A DNA stretch of 64,000 bases from Acidobacteriota bacterium (GCA_003170135.1 PMZR01000016.1:42524-106523); one strand, 5' to 3'; positions 10,301-19,918 are shown, numbered from the stretch's first letter. Notes: generated from the letters alone by a model not told the origin. A program made the numbers and translations.

Positions 10301-11479
10301 GAAGCGGCCGAGCGGCCACTCGAGGATGTTGCGGCCCGACGCGCGCCCCGCCAGGCGCAGGCCTGCCGTCTTCAGGGAGTCGGTGAGGCTCGCCAGGTCC
10401 ACGTCCTGGTACGCGGTGTCGAAGCGCGCCACGGCCGGCTGCGGCGCGCCCAGCGGTCCCATCGAATACGTGAAGTGTCCGGTCCCGCCATGGAAGCGCG
10501 CGGCTCCGTTGGTGATGTCGAAGCGGTCCGGGAGCCAGCGCAGCGCGCCGGAGAGATCCGGAAAACGGTAGTCGTTGATGGTCAGCAGCGGACTCGTAAA
10601 CGAACCCTTGAGGTCGCGGCCGCCCTTGTAGAGGTGGAAGGTGCCGGTGAACCGGCCGTCGCCGGTCACGCGGAACTTCTCCTGCGCGAAGAAGATGTCG
10701 CGCATGCGCGGGAAGTCGACATGGTCGGTCCGCACGCGGAAGAGCATCTCCGGCCAGTTGTCGAAATCGACGTCGCCGGCCACGACCGAGTGCGAGCCGT
10801 CGGTGGTCAGATCGATCCAGTTGAGATGGACCTTCGCGCCGTCGAGGGTGAACGCGCAGCGCATCGCGTCGCGCATCGGCTCGTAGTCTTTGATCTTCAC
10901 CGTGCCGTTCGCAAACGCGGCGCGCCCGCGGTATTCGCCGCTCTCGTGATCGACGTGAACAAAGAGGCCCGGTGAGACCGTGCTCCAGGTGCCGTGGTCG
11001 ATGTAGGTGAACCGCCCGCGGATGGCGTCCACGCGGGCCAGGGTCACCGTGAAGGACCGCTTCGGGGCGCCCGGCGTGCCCTTGGGAATCTTGATGAAGC
11101 TGTCGTGCCCGTCCTTCAGCTCGACCTGCATGTCCCAGTCGGACATGTCGATCGACTTGATGAGCACCTCGCGGGTCCGGAAGAACGTCCACCAGTAGAG
11201 CGACACCTCGATGCGCTTGGCGGTGAAGAACGGGTGGTCGGCGGGCGTCACGCCTTCGATGCGAAGGTCCTCGACCACGAAGTTGCCCGAGCGCAGTCGG
11301 ATCCCCAGGCGGCCGATGTGCATCGGCCGTTCGATGAGCTTCGAGCCCGCGACCTCCGCGCGTTCACGCAGCGTCGGGCCGAGATCGACGGTCAGCAGCG
11401 CGACGAGCGCGATGACCACGATCGCGACGAGCGTTGCGATCCCAAGCGCGAGGCGGCGAATCCAGCGGCGAAGCTTCAA
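7307..11479 (-). CDS. tamB: TamB/DUF490 (AsmA-like) translocation and assembly protein
   Basis: Very long periplasm-spanning protein of 1390 aa, anchored in the inner membrane by one N-terminal helix (residues 8-32). The body is repetitive beta-strand of the AsmA/TamB bridge-like lipid transfer fold. The C-terminal DUF490 domain is clear: PPLPPVDVLSILFGN, then TFQLTPSLFDEF and a final beta-rich VLEYDQSDRMSW...DVRVRHVF. Proteins of this family bridge inner and outer membranes and act with an Omp85 partner; more recent work assigns them phospholipid transport. The partner Omp85 gene overlaps its stop codon. A pair of heptamer repeat arrays lies just upstream of the start. Confidence 0.9.
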   Translation of the reverse strand: MKLRRWIRRLALGIATLVAIVVIALVALLTVDLGPTLRERAEVAGSKLIERPMHIGRLGIRLRSGNFVVEDLRIEGVTPADHPFFTAKRIEVSLYWWTFFRTREVLIKSIDMSDWDMQVELKDGHDSFIKIPKGTPGAPKRSFTVTLARVDAIRGRFTYIDHGTWSTVSPGLFVHVDHESGEYRGRAAFANGTVKIKDYEPMRDAMRCAFTLDGAKVHLNWIDLTTDGSHSVVAGDVDFDNWPEMLFRVRTDHVDFPRMRDIFFAQEKFRVTGDGRFTGTFHLYKGGRDLKGSFTSPLLTINDYRFPDLSGALRWLPDRFDITNGAARFHGGTGHFTYSMGPLGAPQPAVARFDTAYQDVDLASLTDSLKTAGLRLAGRASGRNILEWPLGRFFEHRGEGQVSVQPPSDAQLSSRTSAPLPQRRPGGPPPPNVGAVPNLGYLPIAGTLRYQYGPEWVDVGASSIATPSTYAEFSGRTAYGDRSSIDFYARSGDWEESDRLLAAVITAFGSPTHTVAVGGYGEFTGRMLNGFKRPRIEGTFTGEEVRAFDVVWGRVSGSVVVDNGYVDVTNGVVTKGTAAAGTAAELRADGRFSLSTPRDDGGEEINARVFVKDWPILDLRHAFDLDAYPIDGRTGGEYHVSGAYRRPVGYGRMTITDARAYGEPFERGTGALTLEGVGVRIDSIAIAKGPGTVTGAAYVSWDGKYSFNADGGSIPVEQVAGVKYANAPPLSGVFSFKHAHGAGSFASPSYDVEQLQIADLFVGDEGIGLVTGALGVHDQAMAFNLDVVSKRLNVSGAGRISLAPGAQATMLFRVTDTSLDPYIRTFEPGLSPFTSAIASGTIRVAGQLTDLEHLLVEASVERLEMRLFDYRITNEPGQALQIVLDNNVVHLSGKRVSGTGDAPAPAGTRPPMTLVGEDTSLQLSGDINLRDQRIDVNAVGDANLGILQGFFPDIRSSGRARLSAQVQGPMRDLAFTGKATISGGRIRYSSLPHAIDVINGPVTFTAGAIWFGDPLDPRSQLTAQVGGGPVTFSGRIDLTGMVPARWDIRATATGVHLRYPEGFSSLVAADLSLVGPYGSPVLKGTVEVRSAEYAKEFVTPGLLDLATSAGGIGTVAAAPAGSATASAAAFPLRFDIHITAPSSLRVQNNLARMTASADLTLRGTYDHPLLTGGATIDRGNVTFEGKRYLITLGRIEFNDSTKIDPVFDLEAETRVRVPGQTYIVNLRAVGTLKKMAFDLASDPPLPPVDVLSILFGNVRSAGDVQNAELYALQKPNATEQQIISERMQQFVFNSLSYNVGRVFEKAFNLQTFQLTPSLFDEFQRLNPSARLTIGKQISNRAYLTISRSLYAPQEDIIYVLEYDQSDRMSWVLSRNEDKTYALDVRVRHVF

Positions 11480-11498
11480 CGCGGGGTCTCCGGAAGGG

Positions 11499-11569
11499 TG
11501 CTATGTGATACGTGCTATGTGCTGTGTGCTTGCGTGCTACGTGCGATGTGCGATGTGCTGCGTGCGGCG
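11499..11569. repeat. Heptamer tandem array, unit about TGCTATG
   Basis: Ten degenerate units in period 7 (one unit is 8 bp), consensus TGCKRYG, in the gap between the biotin carrier gene and tamB. A 10-base stretch near the end (TGCTGCGTGC, 11556-11565) is the exact reverse complement of 11624-11633 in the next array, so the two arrays could form a long hairpin in the transcript. Confidence 0.85.
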
Positions 11570-11616
11570 CGAGGAACCAAGAGAAGCTGCGCGCAGCGTC
11601 AGAGCCGCGCCACCTT

Positions 11617-11651
11617 GCACCCAGCACGCAGCACCCAGCACCCAGCACTGT
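11617..11651. repeat. Heptamer tandem array, unit GCACCCA
   Basis: Five units with period 7 (GCACCCA, GCACGCA, GCACCCA, GCACCCA, GCACTGT) ending 12 bp from the stop of the biotin carrier gene. It is an inverted relative of the array at 11499-11569: four or five of seven bases per unit are complementary. Confidence 0.85.
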
Positions 11652-11663
11652 TACAGCCCACCC

Positions 11664-12188
11664 CTACTCCACCACGACCAGCACGCGGCCGGCCTCGACC
11701 GACATCCCCTGCTCGACGCGCACGTCCTTCACGCGTCCGTCCTTCGGCGATCGCAACTCGTTCTCCATCTTCATCGCCTCGACGACGACCAGGCCCTGGC
11801 GCACGGTGACTTGGTCGCCCGGGGCCACCAGGACGCGCACGATCTTGCCCGGCATCGGCGCCACGATGTCCTGCGCCCCGACAGAGGTGGCGAACGGCTC
11901 GATGCCGGCCGGGCGCCTGGAACGTGCGCGGTTCTTTCCCTCGAGCCGCGCGTAGACGACGCCCGCCCGCAGGTGCACCTCGAGCTCGCCCGGTTCGAGC
12001 CGCTGCGCGATGGCCACTTCGTGGCTGGTCGCTTCCTCGCGCGCGAAAATCAGCGAGAGCGTCGAGCGATCGACCCACGCCAGGTCCACGACGCGTGTGC
12101 GGCCGTCGACCGAGACCCGGTACAGGTCGCCGTCGCGCTCGACCGATACCGGGTGGACGCTGCCGTTGACTTCGATGTCGAAGGTCAT
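11664..12188 (-). CDS. Biotin carboxyl carrier protein of acyl-CoA carboxylase
   Basis: Small biotin-carrying subunit, 174 aa. The C-terminal biotinyl domain spans about residues 105-174 with the biotin-attachment motif EAMKMEN (Lys140) and the usual APMPGKI entry strand. The N-terminal 100 residues form a beta-rich extension seen in carriers of propionyl-CoA, methylcrotonyl-CoA and oxaloacetate-type carboxylases. It follows the biotin carboxylase gene with a 49-bp gap that holds a heptamer array, and completes a three-part enzyme with the two upstream genes. Biotin on Lys140 shuttles carboxyl groups from the carboxylase site to the carboxyltransferase. Confidence 0.92.
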   Translation of the reverse strand: MTFDIEVNGSVHPVSVERDGDLYRVSVDGRTRVVDLAWVDRSTLSLIFAREEATSHEVAIAQRLEPGELEVHLRAGVVYARLEGKNRARSRRPAGIEPFATSVGAQDIVAPMPGKIVRVLVAPGDQVTVRQGLVVVEAMKMENELRSPKDGRVKDVRVEQGMSVEAGRVLVVVE

Positions 12189-12199
12189 ACGCTCACGGC

Positions 12200-12227
12200 T
12201 GACAGTTCACAGTTCACAGTCGACCGT
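12200..12227. repeat. Heptamer tandem array, unit TCACAGT
   Basis: Four units in period 7 (TGACAGT, TCACAGT, TCACAGT, CGACCGT) in the 49-bp gap between the biotin carboxylase and biotin carrier genes. Confidence 0.75.
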
Positions 12228-12237
12228 CGCGCACGGG

Positions 12238-13797
12238 TCACCGTAGCGCATCCCGTCGCGCCTGCAGCTTCCATGCGCTCTGGGCCGGCGCCAAATGCCG
12301 CTCCTTCGCGGCGTCCGGCCGTTCTCCCACCCGATCGAAGGCATAGAGCGCCGTGGCCACCAGCGCGGTCTCCTGCGCCTCGGGAGAAATGTCGAGGAAC
12401 GGGTGGCCGGCGCGCGTCTGCAGCAGGTCATCGAGCATCGTCGTGTCGAAGCGTCCTTCGCGAAAGTCGGCGTCCGCCAGCAGCCACCGAAAGAACGGGA
12501 TGCTGGTCTTGATGCCCCGCACCTCGTACTCGCCCAGGGCGCGGGCCATGCGCGCGATGGCGTGCGGGCGGTCTTCGCCCCATGCGCTCAACTTCGCGAT
12601 GAGCGGGTCGTAGAAGACCGGCACGTCGAGCCCGGGCGTCACGCCCCCGTCGTCGCGGCGAATGCCCGGGCCGGCCGGCACCCGCAGCCCGAGCACCCGG
12701 CCGGGCGAGGGCAGGAAGTAGTTGTCCGGATCCTCCGCGCAGATGCGGCATTCGATCGCATGTCCGTTGGGGGCGAGCGTGCGCGCGGGCAGAAGCGTCA
12801 CCGCCGCGCCCTGCGCGATCCGGATCTGCCACTGCACCAGGTCCACGCCCGTGACGAGTTCGGTGATCGGATGCTCGACCTGGAGACGCGTGTTCATCTC
12901 CAGGAAATAGAACGTGCCGTTCTCGTCGAGCAGGAATTCGATCGTCCCGGCGTTCGTGTAGTGGACGTGCCGCGCCACGGCCACGGCGGCCTCGGCCATG
13001 GCCTGGCGCAGCGCGGGCGTGACCGCGAGCGAGGGCGATTCCTCGAGCACCTTCTGATGCCGGCGCTGGATCGAGCACTCGCGTTCCACGAACGGCACCA
13101 CGGTGCCGCCAGCGTCGGCCAGCAGCTGGACTTCGATGTGCCGCGGTCGCAGAAGCCGCCGCTCGAGATAGATCGCGGCGTCGCCGAACGAAGACGCCGC
13201 CTCGGAGCGCGCGGCGCGGATGGCGCCCGGCAACTCGTCGGGGGTTGCCGCCACCCGCATGCCCTTGCCGCCGCCGCCCGCCACGGCCTTGACCAGCACC
13301 GGATAGCCGACGCGGCCGGCGATCTCGGCGATCCGCGCGTCGGGCACGTCCGCCCCAAGCGCGGTCTCCGTTCCCGGCACCACCGGCACGCCGGCCCCGA
13401 GCGCCGCCTGGCGCGCGCCGGTCTTGCTGCCCATCAACGCGATCGTGTCCGGCGAGGGGCCGACGAAGATGAGCCCCGCGTCGCAACACGTCTTCGCAAA
13501 GGCCGCGTTCTCCGCGAGGAAGCCGTAGCCCGGGTGAATGGCATCGGCGCCCGAGCGGCGAGCCACGTCAACGAGCTTGTCGATGCGCAGGTAGCTGTCC
13601 GCGGGCGCATCGCCCCCGAGCGCGTAGGCCTCGTCGGCGTAGCGCACGTGCAGCGCCGCGCGATCGCAGTCCGAGTACACCGCGACCGCCTTCAGGCCCA
13701 TCTCGCGACAGGCCCGGATGACGCGGACCGCGATTTCGCCACGATTGGCGACGAGAATCTTGTGAATCAACGGTCGGTCGCTCGCATCGGGCCGCAC
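12238..13797 (-). CDS. accC: Biotin carboxylase subunit of acyl-CoA carboxylase
   Basis: ATP-dependent carboxylation of biotin, first half-reaction of acyl-CoA carboxylase; 519 aa. The biotin carboxylase N-domain (KILVANRGEIAVRVIRAC, HPGYGFLAEN) runs to about 125, the ATP-grasp domain follows with the glycine loop GGGGKGMRV (174-182), then the catalytic segments EMNTRLQVEHPITE and the C-domain. GTG at 13797 gives the length; a TTG at 13770 would start nine codons later, directly at the family start. No biotinyl domain is fused, the carrier being the next gene. Whether the enzyme acts on acetyl-CoA or propionyl-CoA cannot be decided from this subunit, but the pairing with a 513-aa carboxyltransferase favours propionyl-CoA. 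Confidence 0.93.
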   Translation of the reverse strand: MRPDASDRPLIHKILVANRGEIAVRVIRACREMGLKAVAVYSDCDRAALHVRYADEAYALGGDAPADSYLRIDKLVDVARRSGADAIHPGYGFLAENAAFAKTCCDAGLIFVGPSPDTIALMGSKTGARQAALGAGVPVVPGTETALGADVPDARIAEIAGRVGYPVLVKAVAGGGGKGMRVAATPDELPGAIRAARSEAASSFGDAAIYLERRLLRPRHIEVQLLADAGGTVVPFVERECSIQRRHQKVLEESPSLAVTPALRQAMAEAAVAVARHVHYTNAGTIEFLLDENGTFYFLEMNTRLQVEHPITELVTGVDLVQWQIRIAQGAAVTLLPARTLAPNGHAIECRICAEDPDNYFLPSPGRVLGLRVPAGPGIRRDDGGVTPGLDVPVFYDPLIAKLSAWGEDRPHAIARMARALGEYEVRGIKTSIPFFRWLLADADFREGRFDTTMLDDLLQTRAGHPFLDISPEAQETALVATALYAFDRVGERPDAAKERHLAPAQSAWKLQARRDALR

Positions 13798-13983
13798 CTC
13801 CGCCTCTGCCGGCTGGTCATGGCGCTATCTGCCTGCTGGCATGCAAGGGCCGATATCTCCGGACGTGACGCGGCAAATCGTACGAGGTCGGGCAGGACCT
13901 ATCCCGCGGATATTCTAGCATTTATCGTCGTTGGCAGTCCGCAGCACGCGGGTGGCCGTTCATAGTTGGCCGGCGCCATGTGG

Positions 13984-14025
13984 CTGCCAACTGCGAACTG
14001 CCAACCGCCAACTGCCAACCGCCTA
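13984..14025. repeat. Heptamer tandem array, unit CTGCCAA
   Basis: Six units in exact period 7 alternating CTGCCAA and CCGCCAA, with one CTGCGAA. The last unit contains the stop codon (TAG on the minus strand, 14023-14025) of the carboxyltransferase gene. An inverted single copy TTGGCAG is at 13931-13937, about 50 bp away. Confidence 0.88.
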
Positions 14026-15564
14026 GAGCGGGATATTTCCGTGTTTTTTCGGCGGGTTGCGATCGCGCTTGGTTTCGAGCGAGGCCAGGGCCGCGATGAG
14101 CTTGCGGCGTGTCGTCTCCGGCCGTATCACCTCGTCGATGAAGCCATGCGCGCCCGCGATGTACGGATTCGCGAACTTCTGCCGGAACTCGGCCACCTTC
14201 TGCGCCCGGAGCGCCGCGGCGTCGCCAGCCGTCTCGAGCTCGCGCCGGTAGAGGATGTTCACGGCGCCCTCCGGCCCCATCACCGCGATTTCGGCCGTCG
14301 GCCACGCGAAGTTGACGTCGGTGCGGATGTGCTTGCTCGCCATCACGCAGTAGGCGCCGCCGTAGGCCTTGCGCGCGATCACGGTGACCTTCGGCACGGT
14401 CGCCTCGGCGAACGCAAAGAGCAGCTTGGCGCCGTGCCGGATGATGCCACCGTATTCCTGCACGGTCCCCGGCAGGAACCCGGGCACGTCCTCGAAGGTG
14501 ACCAGCGGGATGTTGAACGCGTCGCAGAACCGCACGAAGCGCGCGCCCTTCACCGACGCGTCGATGTCGAGCGTCCCGGCCAGACAGGCCGGCTGGTTCG
14601 CGACGATGCCGACCGGCCGGCCGGCCAGCCGCACGAACCCGACGATGATGTTGCGGGCGTAGTGGCGGTGCACCTCGAGAAAGGCATGGTCGTCGGCAAC
14701 CGAGTGGACGAGATCGAGCATGTCGTACGGCTGGTTGGGCAGCTCGGGAACGAGCTGCGCGAGCGCCGGATCTTCGCGGTCGATCGGATCGGCGGTCTCG
14801 ACGCGCGGTGGGTCGTCCACGTTGTTGCTCGGCAGGTAGCCCAGCAGCTCGCGGATGAGCGCGAGGCACTCGCGATCGTCGGGTACCGCGAAGTGCGCCA
14901 CGCCGCTGCGCGCGTTGTGCGTCATCGCTCCGCCCAGTTCGTCCTTGGTCACCTCCTCGTGCGTCACCCCCTTGATCACGTCCGGGCCGGTGACGAACAT
15001 GTAGCTGGTGTCCTGCACCATGACGGTGAAATCGGTGATCGCCGGCGAGTACACCGCGCCGCCCGCGCACGGCCCCATGATCGCCGAAATCTGCGGGACG
15101 ACGCCGGAGGCGAGCGTGTTCCGGAGGAAAATGTCGGCGTAGCCGGCGAGCGACATCACGCCTTCCTGGATGCGCGCCCCGCCCGAATCGTTGAGCCCCA
15201 CGACCGGCGCGCCGAGCTTCATCGCCAGGTCCATGATCTTCACGATCTTCGCGGCGTTGGTCTCCGACAGCGAGCCGCCGAACACGGTGAAGTCCTGCGC
15301 GAAGGCGAACACCGGCCGGCCCTCGATACGGCCGTGGCCGGTGACGACGCCGTCGCCGGGGATCAGCTGCTCGTCCATGCCGAAATCGCGGCATCGATGG
15401 ACGACGAGCTTGTCGGTCTCTTCGAACGTCCCCGGATCGAACAGCAGGTCAATCCGTTCGCGCGCGGTCAGCTTGCCCGCCGCGTGCTGCCGCGCCAGCC
15501 GCTCGTCGCCGCCGCCCAGCGCGGCCCGCCGTTCCAGGTCTGCGAGGATGTCGAGTGGGTTCAT
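14023..15564 (-). CDS. Acyl-CoA carboxylase carboxyltransferase subunit (propionyl-CoA type)
   Basis: Carboxyltransferase of 513 aa that moves carboxyl from biotin to an acyl-CoA, probably propionyl-CoA to (S)-methylmalonyl-CoA. The two crotonase-like halves are visible: N-half with [18 protein letters not shown] and the oxyanion region [12 protein letters not shown]-half with [39 protein letters not shown] and [18 protein letters not shown]. The length and motifs match PccB/MmdA proteins. Its ATG overlaps the stop of the upstream aldolase gene by ATGA, so the two are translationally coupled. Methylmalonyl-CoA decarboxylase alpha is the nearest alternative; the presence of a biotin carboxylase in the same cluster makes a carboxylase more likely. 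Confidence 0.9.
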   Translation of the reverse strand: MNPLDILADLERRAALGGGDERLARQHAAGKLTARERIDLLFDPGTFEETDKLVVHRCRDFGMDEQLIPGDGVVTGHGRIEGRPVFAFAQDFTVFGGSLSETNAAKIVKIMDLAMKLGAPVVGLNDSGGARIQEGVMSLAGYADIFLRNTLASGVVPQISAIMGPCAGGAVYSPAITDFTVMVQDTSYMFVTGPDVIKGVTHEEVTKDELGGAMTHNARSGVAHFAVPDDRECLALIRELLGYLPSNNVDDPPRVETADPIDREDPALAQLVPELPNQPYDMLDLVHSVADDHAFLEVHRHYARNIIVGFVRLAGRPVGIVANQPACLAGTLDIDASVKGARFVRFCDAFNIPLVTFEDVPGFLPGTVQEYGGIIRHGAKLLFAFAEATVPKVTVIARKAYGGAYCVMASKHIRTDVNFAWPTAEIAVMGPEGAVNILYRRELETAGDAAALRAQKVAEFRQKFANPYIAGAHGFIDEVIRPETTRRKLIAALASLETKRDRNPPKKHGNIPL

Positions 15565-16220
15565 AAGTGGGCACGCGCCGCCTGCGCCTTCTCATAGTCC
15601 TTGAGGAACCGCTCGAGGCCGAGGTCGGTGAGCGGGTGCTTGAACAGCGCCTCGATGACCGTCGTCGGACACGTGCACACGTCGGCGCCGAGCCGGGCCG
15701 CCTGCACGACATGGATCGGATGCCGGACGCTCGCCACCAGCACCTCGGTGCCGAATTCGTAGTTGTCGAAGATCTCGACCACCTGCTCGATGAGGTCCAT
15801 GCCGTCGGTCGCGATGTCGTCGAGCCGGCCGATGAACGGACTGACGTAGGCCGCGCCGACCTTGGCGGCGAGCAGCGCCTGCGTGGGCGAGAAAATCAGC
15901 GTCATGTTGACGGGGATGCCCTCGGCGGTGAGCGCGTGGCAGGCCTGCACCCCGGCCTTGCCGAACGGCAGCTTGACGACGATGTGCGGGTCGATCGTCG
16001 CCAGATCGCGGCCCTCGCGGATCATGGCCTCGACGTCGGTCGCGATCACTTCCGCGCTGACCGGTCCCTTCACCGTCCGGCAGATTTCCTTGAGAATCTC
16101 TCGCGGCTCGCCGGCTTCCTTCGCCATCAACGACGGGTTCGTCGTCACGCCGTCGATGATTCCGAGCGGGGCGAACGCTTCGATGTCTCGCAGGTTCCCC
16201 GTATCCATGAACAGCTTCAT
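15561..16220 (-). CDS. Transaldolase / fructose-6-phosphate aldolase-like protein
   Basis: Class I aldolase of the small transaldolase subfamily (FSA/TalC type), 219 aa, the usual length. [16 protein letters not shown] at the N-terminus, [12 protein letters not shown], the Schiff-base lysine in [10 protein letters not shown] (Lys83) and ASVRHPIHV all match. The reaction is either transfer of a dihydroxyacetone unit in the non-oxidative pentose phosphate route or cleavage of fructose 6-phosphate; sequence alone does not separate these. Its stop overlaps the carboxyltransferase start by four bases. Why a sugar aldolase is coupled to an acyl-CoA carboxylase is not obvious. Confidence 0.9.
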   Translation of the reverse strand: MKLFMDTGNLRDIEAFAPLGIIDGVTTNPSLMAKEAGEPREILKEICRTVKGPVSAEVIATDVEAMIREGRDLATIDPHIVVKLPFGKAGVQACHALTAEGIPVNMTLIFSPTQALLAAKVGAAYVSPFIGRLDDIATDGMDLIEQVVEIFDNYEFGTEVLVASVRHPIHVVQAARLGADVCTCPTTVIEALFKHPLTDLGLERFLKDYEKAQAARAHL

Positions 16221-16241
16221 CCAGGACTCCTTTGCAGATTC

Positions 16242-16276
16242 GTTGACCGTTCACCGTTAACCGTTAACCGTTGACC
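16242..16276. repeat. Heptamer tandem array, unit GTTAACC
   Basis: Five units in exact period 7 (GTTGACC, GTTCACC, GTTAACC, GTTAACC, GTTGACC). The array contains the last codons and the TAA stop (16264-16266) of the FAH-family gene, so the repeat encodes that protein's C-terminal VNG. Confidence 0.88.
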
Positions 16277-17067
16277 GGGCCCTCGTACCCCATCACCACC
16301 GGGTTTGTCAGTTCGCCAACCCCTTCGACCTTGATCGTCACCGTGTCGCCGGGCGCGAGCGGCGCGATGCCGGCCGGCGTGCCGGTCGAAATGACGTCGC
16401 CCGGCAGCAGCGTCATCACCGACGAGATGTACTCGACGAGTTCGTCGATCGGAAAGATCATGTCCCGCGAGTTCCCCGCCTGGCGGCGCGTCCCGTTCAC
16501 CCACGCTTCCACCTGCAGGGCCGACGCGTCGAGGGCGACCGCGATGCAGGGGCCGAGCGGCGCGAAGGTGTCGTAGCCCTTGCAGTGCGAGAACTGCACG
16601 CCGCGGCGCTGCATCTCGCGCGCCGTGACGTCGTTCGAGCAGGTGATCCCCAGGATGAACTCGGCCGCCCGTGCGCGCGGCACGTGCGATGCGCGCCGGC
16701 GGATGACGACGGCGATCTCCGCCTCGTGATCGACGCGCCCGGCGCCGGGGGGCATGCGAATCGGCTGCCCGGGGCCGATCACCGCCGTCGAGGGCTTGAT
16801 GAAGATGACCGGTTCGGTCGGAACCGGCTTGCCGGTTTCCGCGGCATGTTCGCGATAGTTGCGGCCGATGGCGACGATCTTCGACGGCACCAGCGGCGCG
16901 AGGATGCGCAGATGCCTGGGCAGCGCACCGGCGGCGTCGGTTCGGCCAATCTCCCTGCCGGGCCGGTACCCGTCGAACAGATCCCCGTCGAGCAGCGACA
17001 CGATTCCGTCTTGTTCGATGACGTGCCGCACAGCGCCGGTGTCGTCGATGCGATAGATGCGGTCCAT
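16264..17067 (-). CDS. Fumarylacetoacetate hydrolase (FAH) family protein
   Basis: Metal-dependent hydrolase/decarboxylase of the FAH superfamily, 267 aa. The core has IVAIGRNYREHAAETG, PVIFIKPSTAVIGPGQPI, the metal-ligand stretch VDHEAEIAVVI, CSNDVTAREMQ, and the end motif LPGDVISTGTPAGIAPL. These features fit 2-hydroxyhepta-2,4-diene-1,7-dioate isomerase or acylpyruvase-type enzymes; the exact substrate is open. The start at 17067 (MDRIYRIDD) is preferred; an upstream extension of nine residues would be encoded by repeat-like DNA. The C-terminus is fixed by a stop inside a heptamer array. Confidence 0.85.
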   Translation of the reverse strand: MDRIYRIDDTGAVRHVIEQDGIVSLLDGDLFDGYRPGREIGRTDAAGALPRHLRILAPLVPSKIVAIGRNYREHAAETGKPVPTEPVIFIKPSTAVIGPGQPIRMPPGAGRVDHEAEIAVVIRRRASHVPRARAAEFILGITCSNDVTAREMQRRGVQFSHCKGYDTFAPLGPCIAVALDASALQVEAWVNGTRRQAGNSRDMIFPIDELVEYISSVMTLLPGDVISTGTPAGIAPLAPGDTVTIKVEGVGELTNPVVMGYEGPVNG

Positions 17068-17074
17068 AAGATCA

Positions 17075-17137
17075 GTGCTCGGTGCGTTGTGCACAGGTGC
17101 GAGGTGCGGTGCTCGTGCGTTGTGCCGGTGCGATTCA
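17075..17137. repeat. Degenerate GTGC-started tandem array, period 6-8
   Basis: About nine units beginning GTGC (GTGCTCG, GTGCGTT, GTGCACAG, GTGCGAG, then shorter units) fill the gap between the FAH gene start and the stop of the lipoprotein gene. Less regular than the other arrays but of the same kind and placing. Confidence 0.65.
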
Positions 17138-18505
17138 CCTGGCCGTTTCCTCGATGCGGTTCGACTGCGCGCTCACGTTCGGCGGCGTCGCCTTGTCGAC
17201 GGCCACCACCGCGTACACGTACCGCACGCCAGGCTGCGCGGTCTTGTCCTGGTACGACGTGTCGTGGATCGGGTCGCGTGTGAGCGGCTGCAGTGTTGCA
17301 CCGGGCGCCTCACCGCGCAAGACAATATACCCGCCGAGGTCGGGCTCCGAGTTCGGTGCCCAGTTGAGGCTGATCACCCCGTCGCCTGCAACGGCGATGA
17401 GCCCCTTGGGCGCCGCCGGCGGGAACGTGTCGCGCGGCGTGATGCAGGCGGTCGGCGACGGTTCGCTCTGCTGCTGGATCCGGCCGAACACGTTGATCGT
17501 GCGCACGGCGTAGCACCGTTCGACGCCGAACTCCATCGGCCGGGGATCGATGAACGTCGCGGCTGCCAGCGGTTGCGCATTGAGCGGAACCGGCGGCTCG
17601 ACGCGAGGCATGGGCACGGGAGGCGCCGACTGGCCGGCGCCGTGCCCCGACGGGGTGGCGACGGGCACGTCGAACACATCGTAGAACCATCCCGGCGCCG
17701 CGGACGGCGCGATCGGTCTCGAGGGCACGTACGGTGCGTCGGTCTGCTGTTCCAGGGCGGTCGGCACGCCGGGTGGCGGCGGCCATTCCAGCGTGATCTG
17801 CGTTTCGGTGTACGCCAGCGTCACACCTGTCGGTGGCGGCGGCAGGTCCACCAGCGGGACCGCGGCGTGAGGCGAGAACACGCCCCGATGGCCCTTGTGA
17901 TTCACCGCGACCGCCGCGTAGACCCGCGCCGGGACGTCGTCGAAGGAAGGCGCCGGCAGGATCACGGGACCGGACACGGGCGCGGCCACCTTCGCGCGCG
18001 ACCGCTTCGGGACGACGACGACCGGCTGCATGAGGGCCTGCGTCAACGTCTCGGTGACCGTCACCGTCGCGCCCTGATCGAATCCCGGTTCGACCTGCTC
18101 GGGCTTGCGCGGTGCCGCCGCGGGTTTGCTGCCGCGCTGCCGGTCCTCGTCTTCTTGCGGCGGCTTCCGCACCGGAACGGTCGCCACGAGCGTCCCGTAT
18201 TTCACCAGGTCATCGTCGCTCGCAGGCGTCCCCGTGTACCCGTACAGCTCGACGCGCGTCACGTCGGCCGGCGTCGAGTTGTCCTGGTTCTTCGTCGGCA
18301 CCACCAGCTGGAGGTAGACGGTCGACCCGAGCCGGCGCGCGGAGAACTGGCCGGCGGCCGCAGGCACCCGCGGCAGGGGCGCCAGCGGCGGCCCTTTCTT
18401 GCCGCAGGCCGGCGTGAAGGCCACGGCGATGCCCAGCGCGCACGCCGCCCATCCGCAGGCGCGGCCGGCGCGCCGCGACGTCATCGGCCTGATCTTGGTG
18501 GACAT
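17135..18505 (-). CDS. Lipoprotein with fibronectin type III-like domains
   Basis: Predicted lipoprotein of 456 aa. The start at 18505 (MSTKIRPMTSRRAGR) gives a short basic region, a hydrophobic stretch and the lipobox-like TPAC followed by GKKGPPLAPLPR, a motif shared with LptM-like small lipoproteins. ATG at 18484 is an equally possible start. The rest contains about three fibronectin type III-like modules: residues ~45-190, ~195-340 (with LPPPPTGVTLAYTETQITLEW) and ~350-450 (PAAPKGLIAVAGDGVISLNW...PDLGGYIVLRG...YVYAVVAVD). Proline-rich linkers join them. It overlaps nothing but lies directly behind hslU. Role unknown; periplasmic or surface binding module is an inference. Confidence 0.7.
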   Translation of the reverse strand: MSTKIRPMTSRRAGRACGWAACALGIAVAFTPACGKKGPPLAPLPRVPAAAGQFSARRLGSTVYLQLVVPTKNQDNSTPADVTRVELYGYTGTPASDDDLVKYGTLVATVPVRKPPQEDEDRQRGSKPAAAPRKPEQVEPGFDQGATVTVTETLTQALMQPVVVVPKRSRAKVAAPVSGPVILPAPSFDDVPARVYAAVAVNHKGHRGVFSPHAAVPLVDLPPPPTGVTLAYTETQITLEWPPPPGVPTALEQQTDAPYVPSRPIAPSAAPGWFYDVFDVPVATPSGHGAGQSAPPVPMPRVEPPVPLNAQPLAAATFIDPRPMEFGVERCYAVRTINVFGRIQQQSEPSPTACITPRDTFPPAAPKGLIAVAGDGVISLNWAPNSEPDLGGYIVLRGEAPGATLQPLTRDPIHDTSYQDKTAQPGVRYVYAVVAVDKATPPNVSAQSNRIEETAR

Positions 18506-18539
18506 ATCGCGGATGACTGGCACGGGCCGGCCGGGCGCG

Positions 18540-19918
<1,379 letters not shown>

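Noticed and set aside
7316-10975. A 1219-residue open frame on the plus strand opposite tamB
   Set aside because: Arg/His/Val-rich composition without domains, fully opposite a clear TamB gene. Long antisense frames are expected in GC-rich coding DNA. The same holds for 5073-7343 (+), 35800-38088 (-), 38984-40876 (-) and 47390-49606 (+).
11499-11651. CRISPR-like array
   Set aside because: Units are 7 bp with no spacers, and there are no cas genes.
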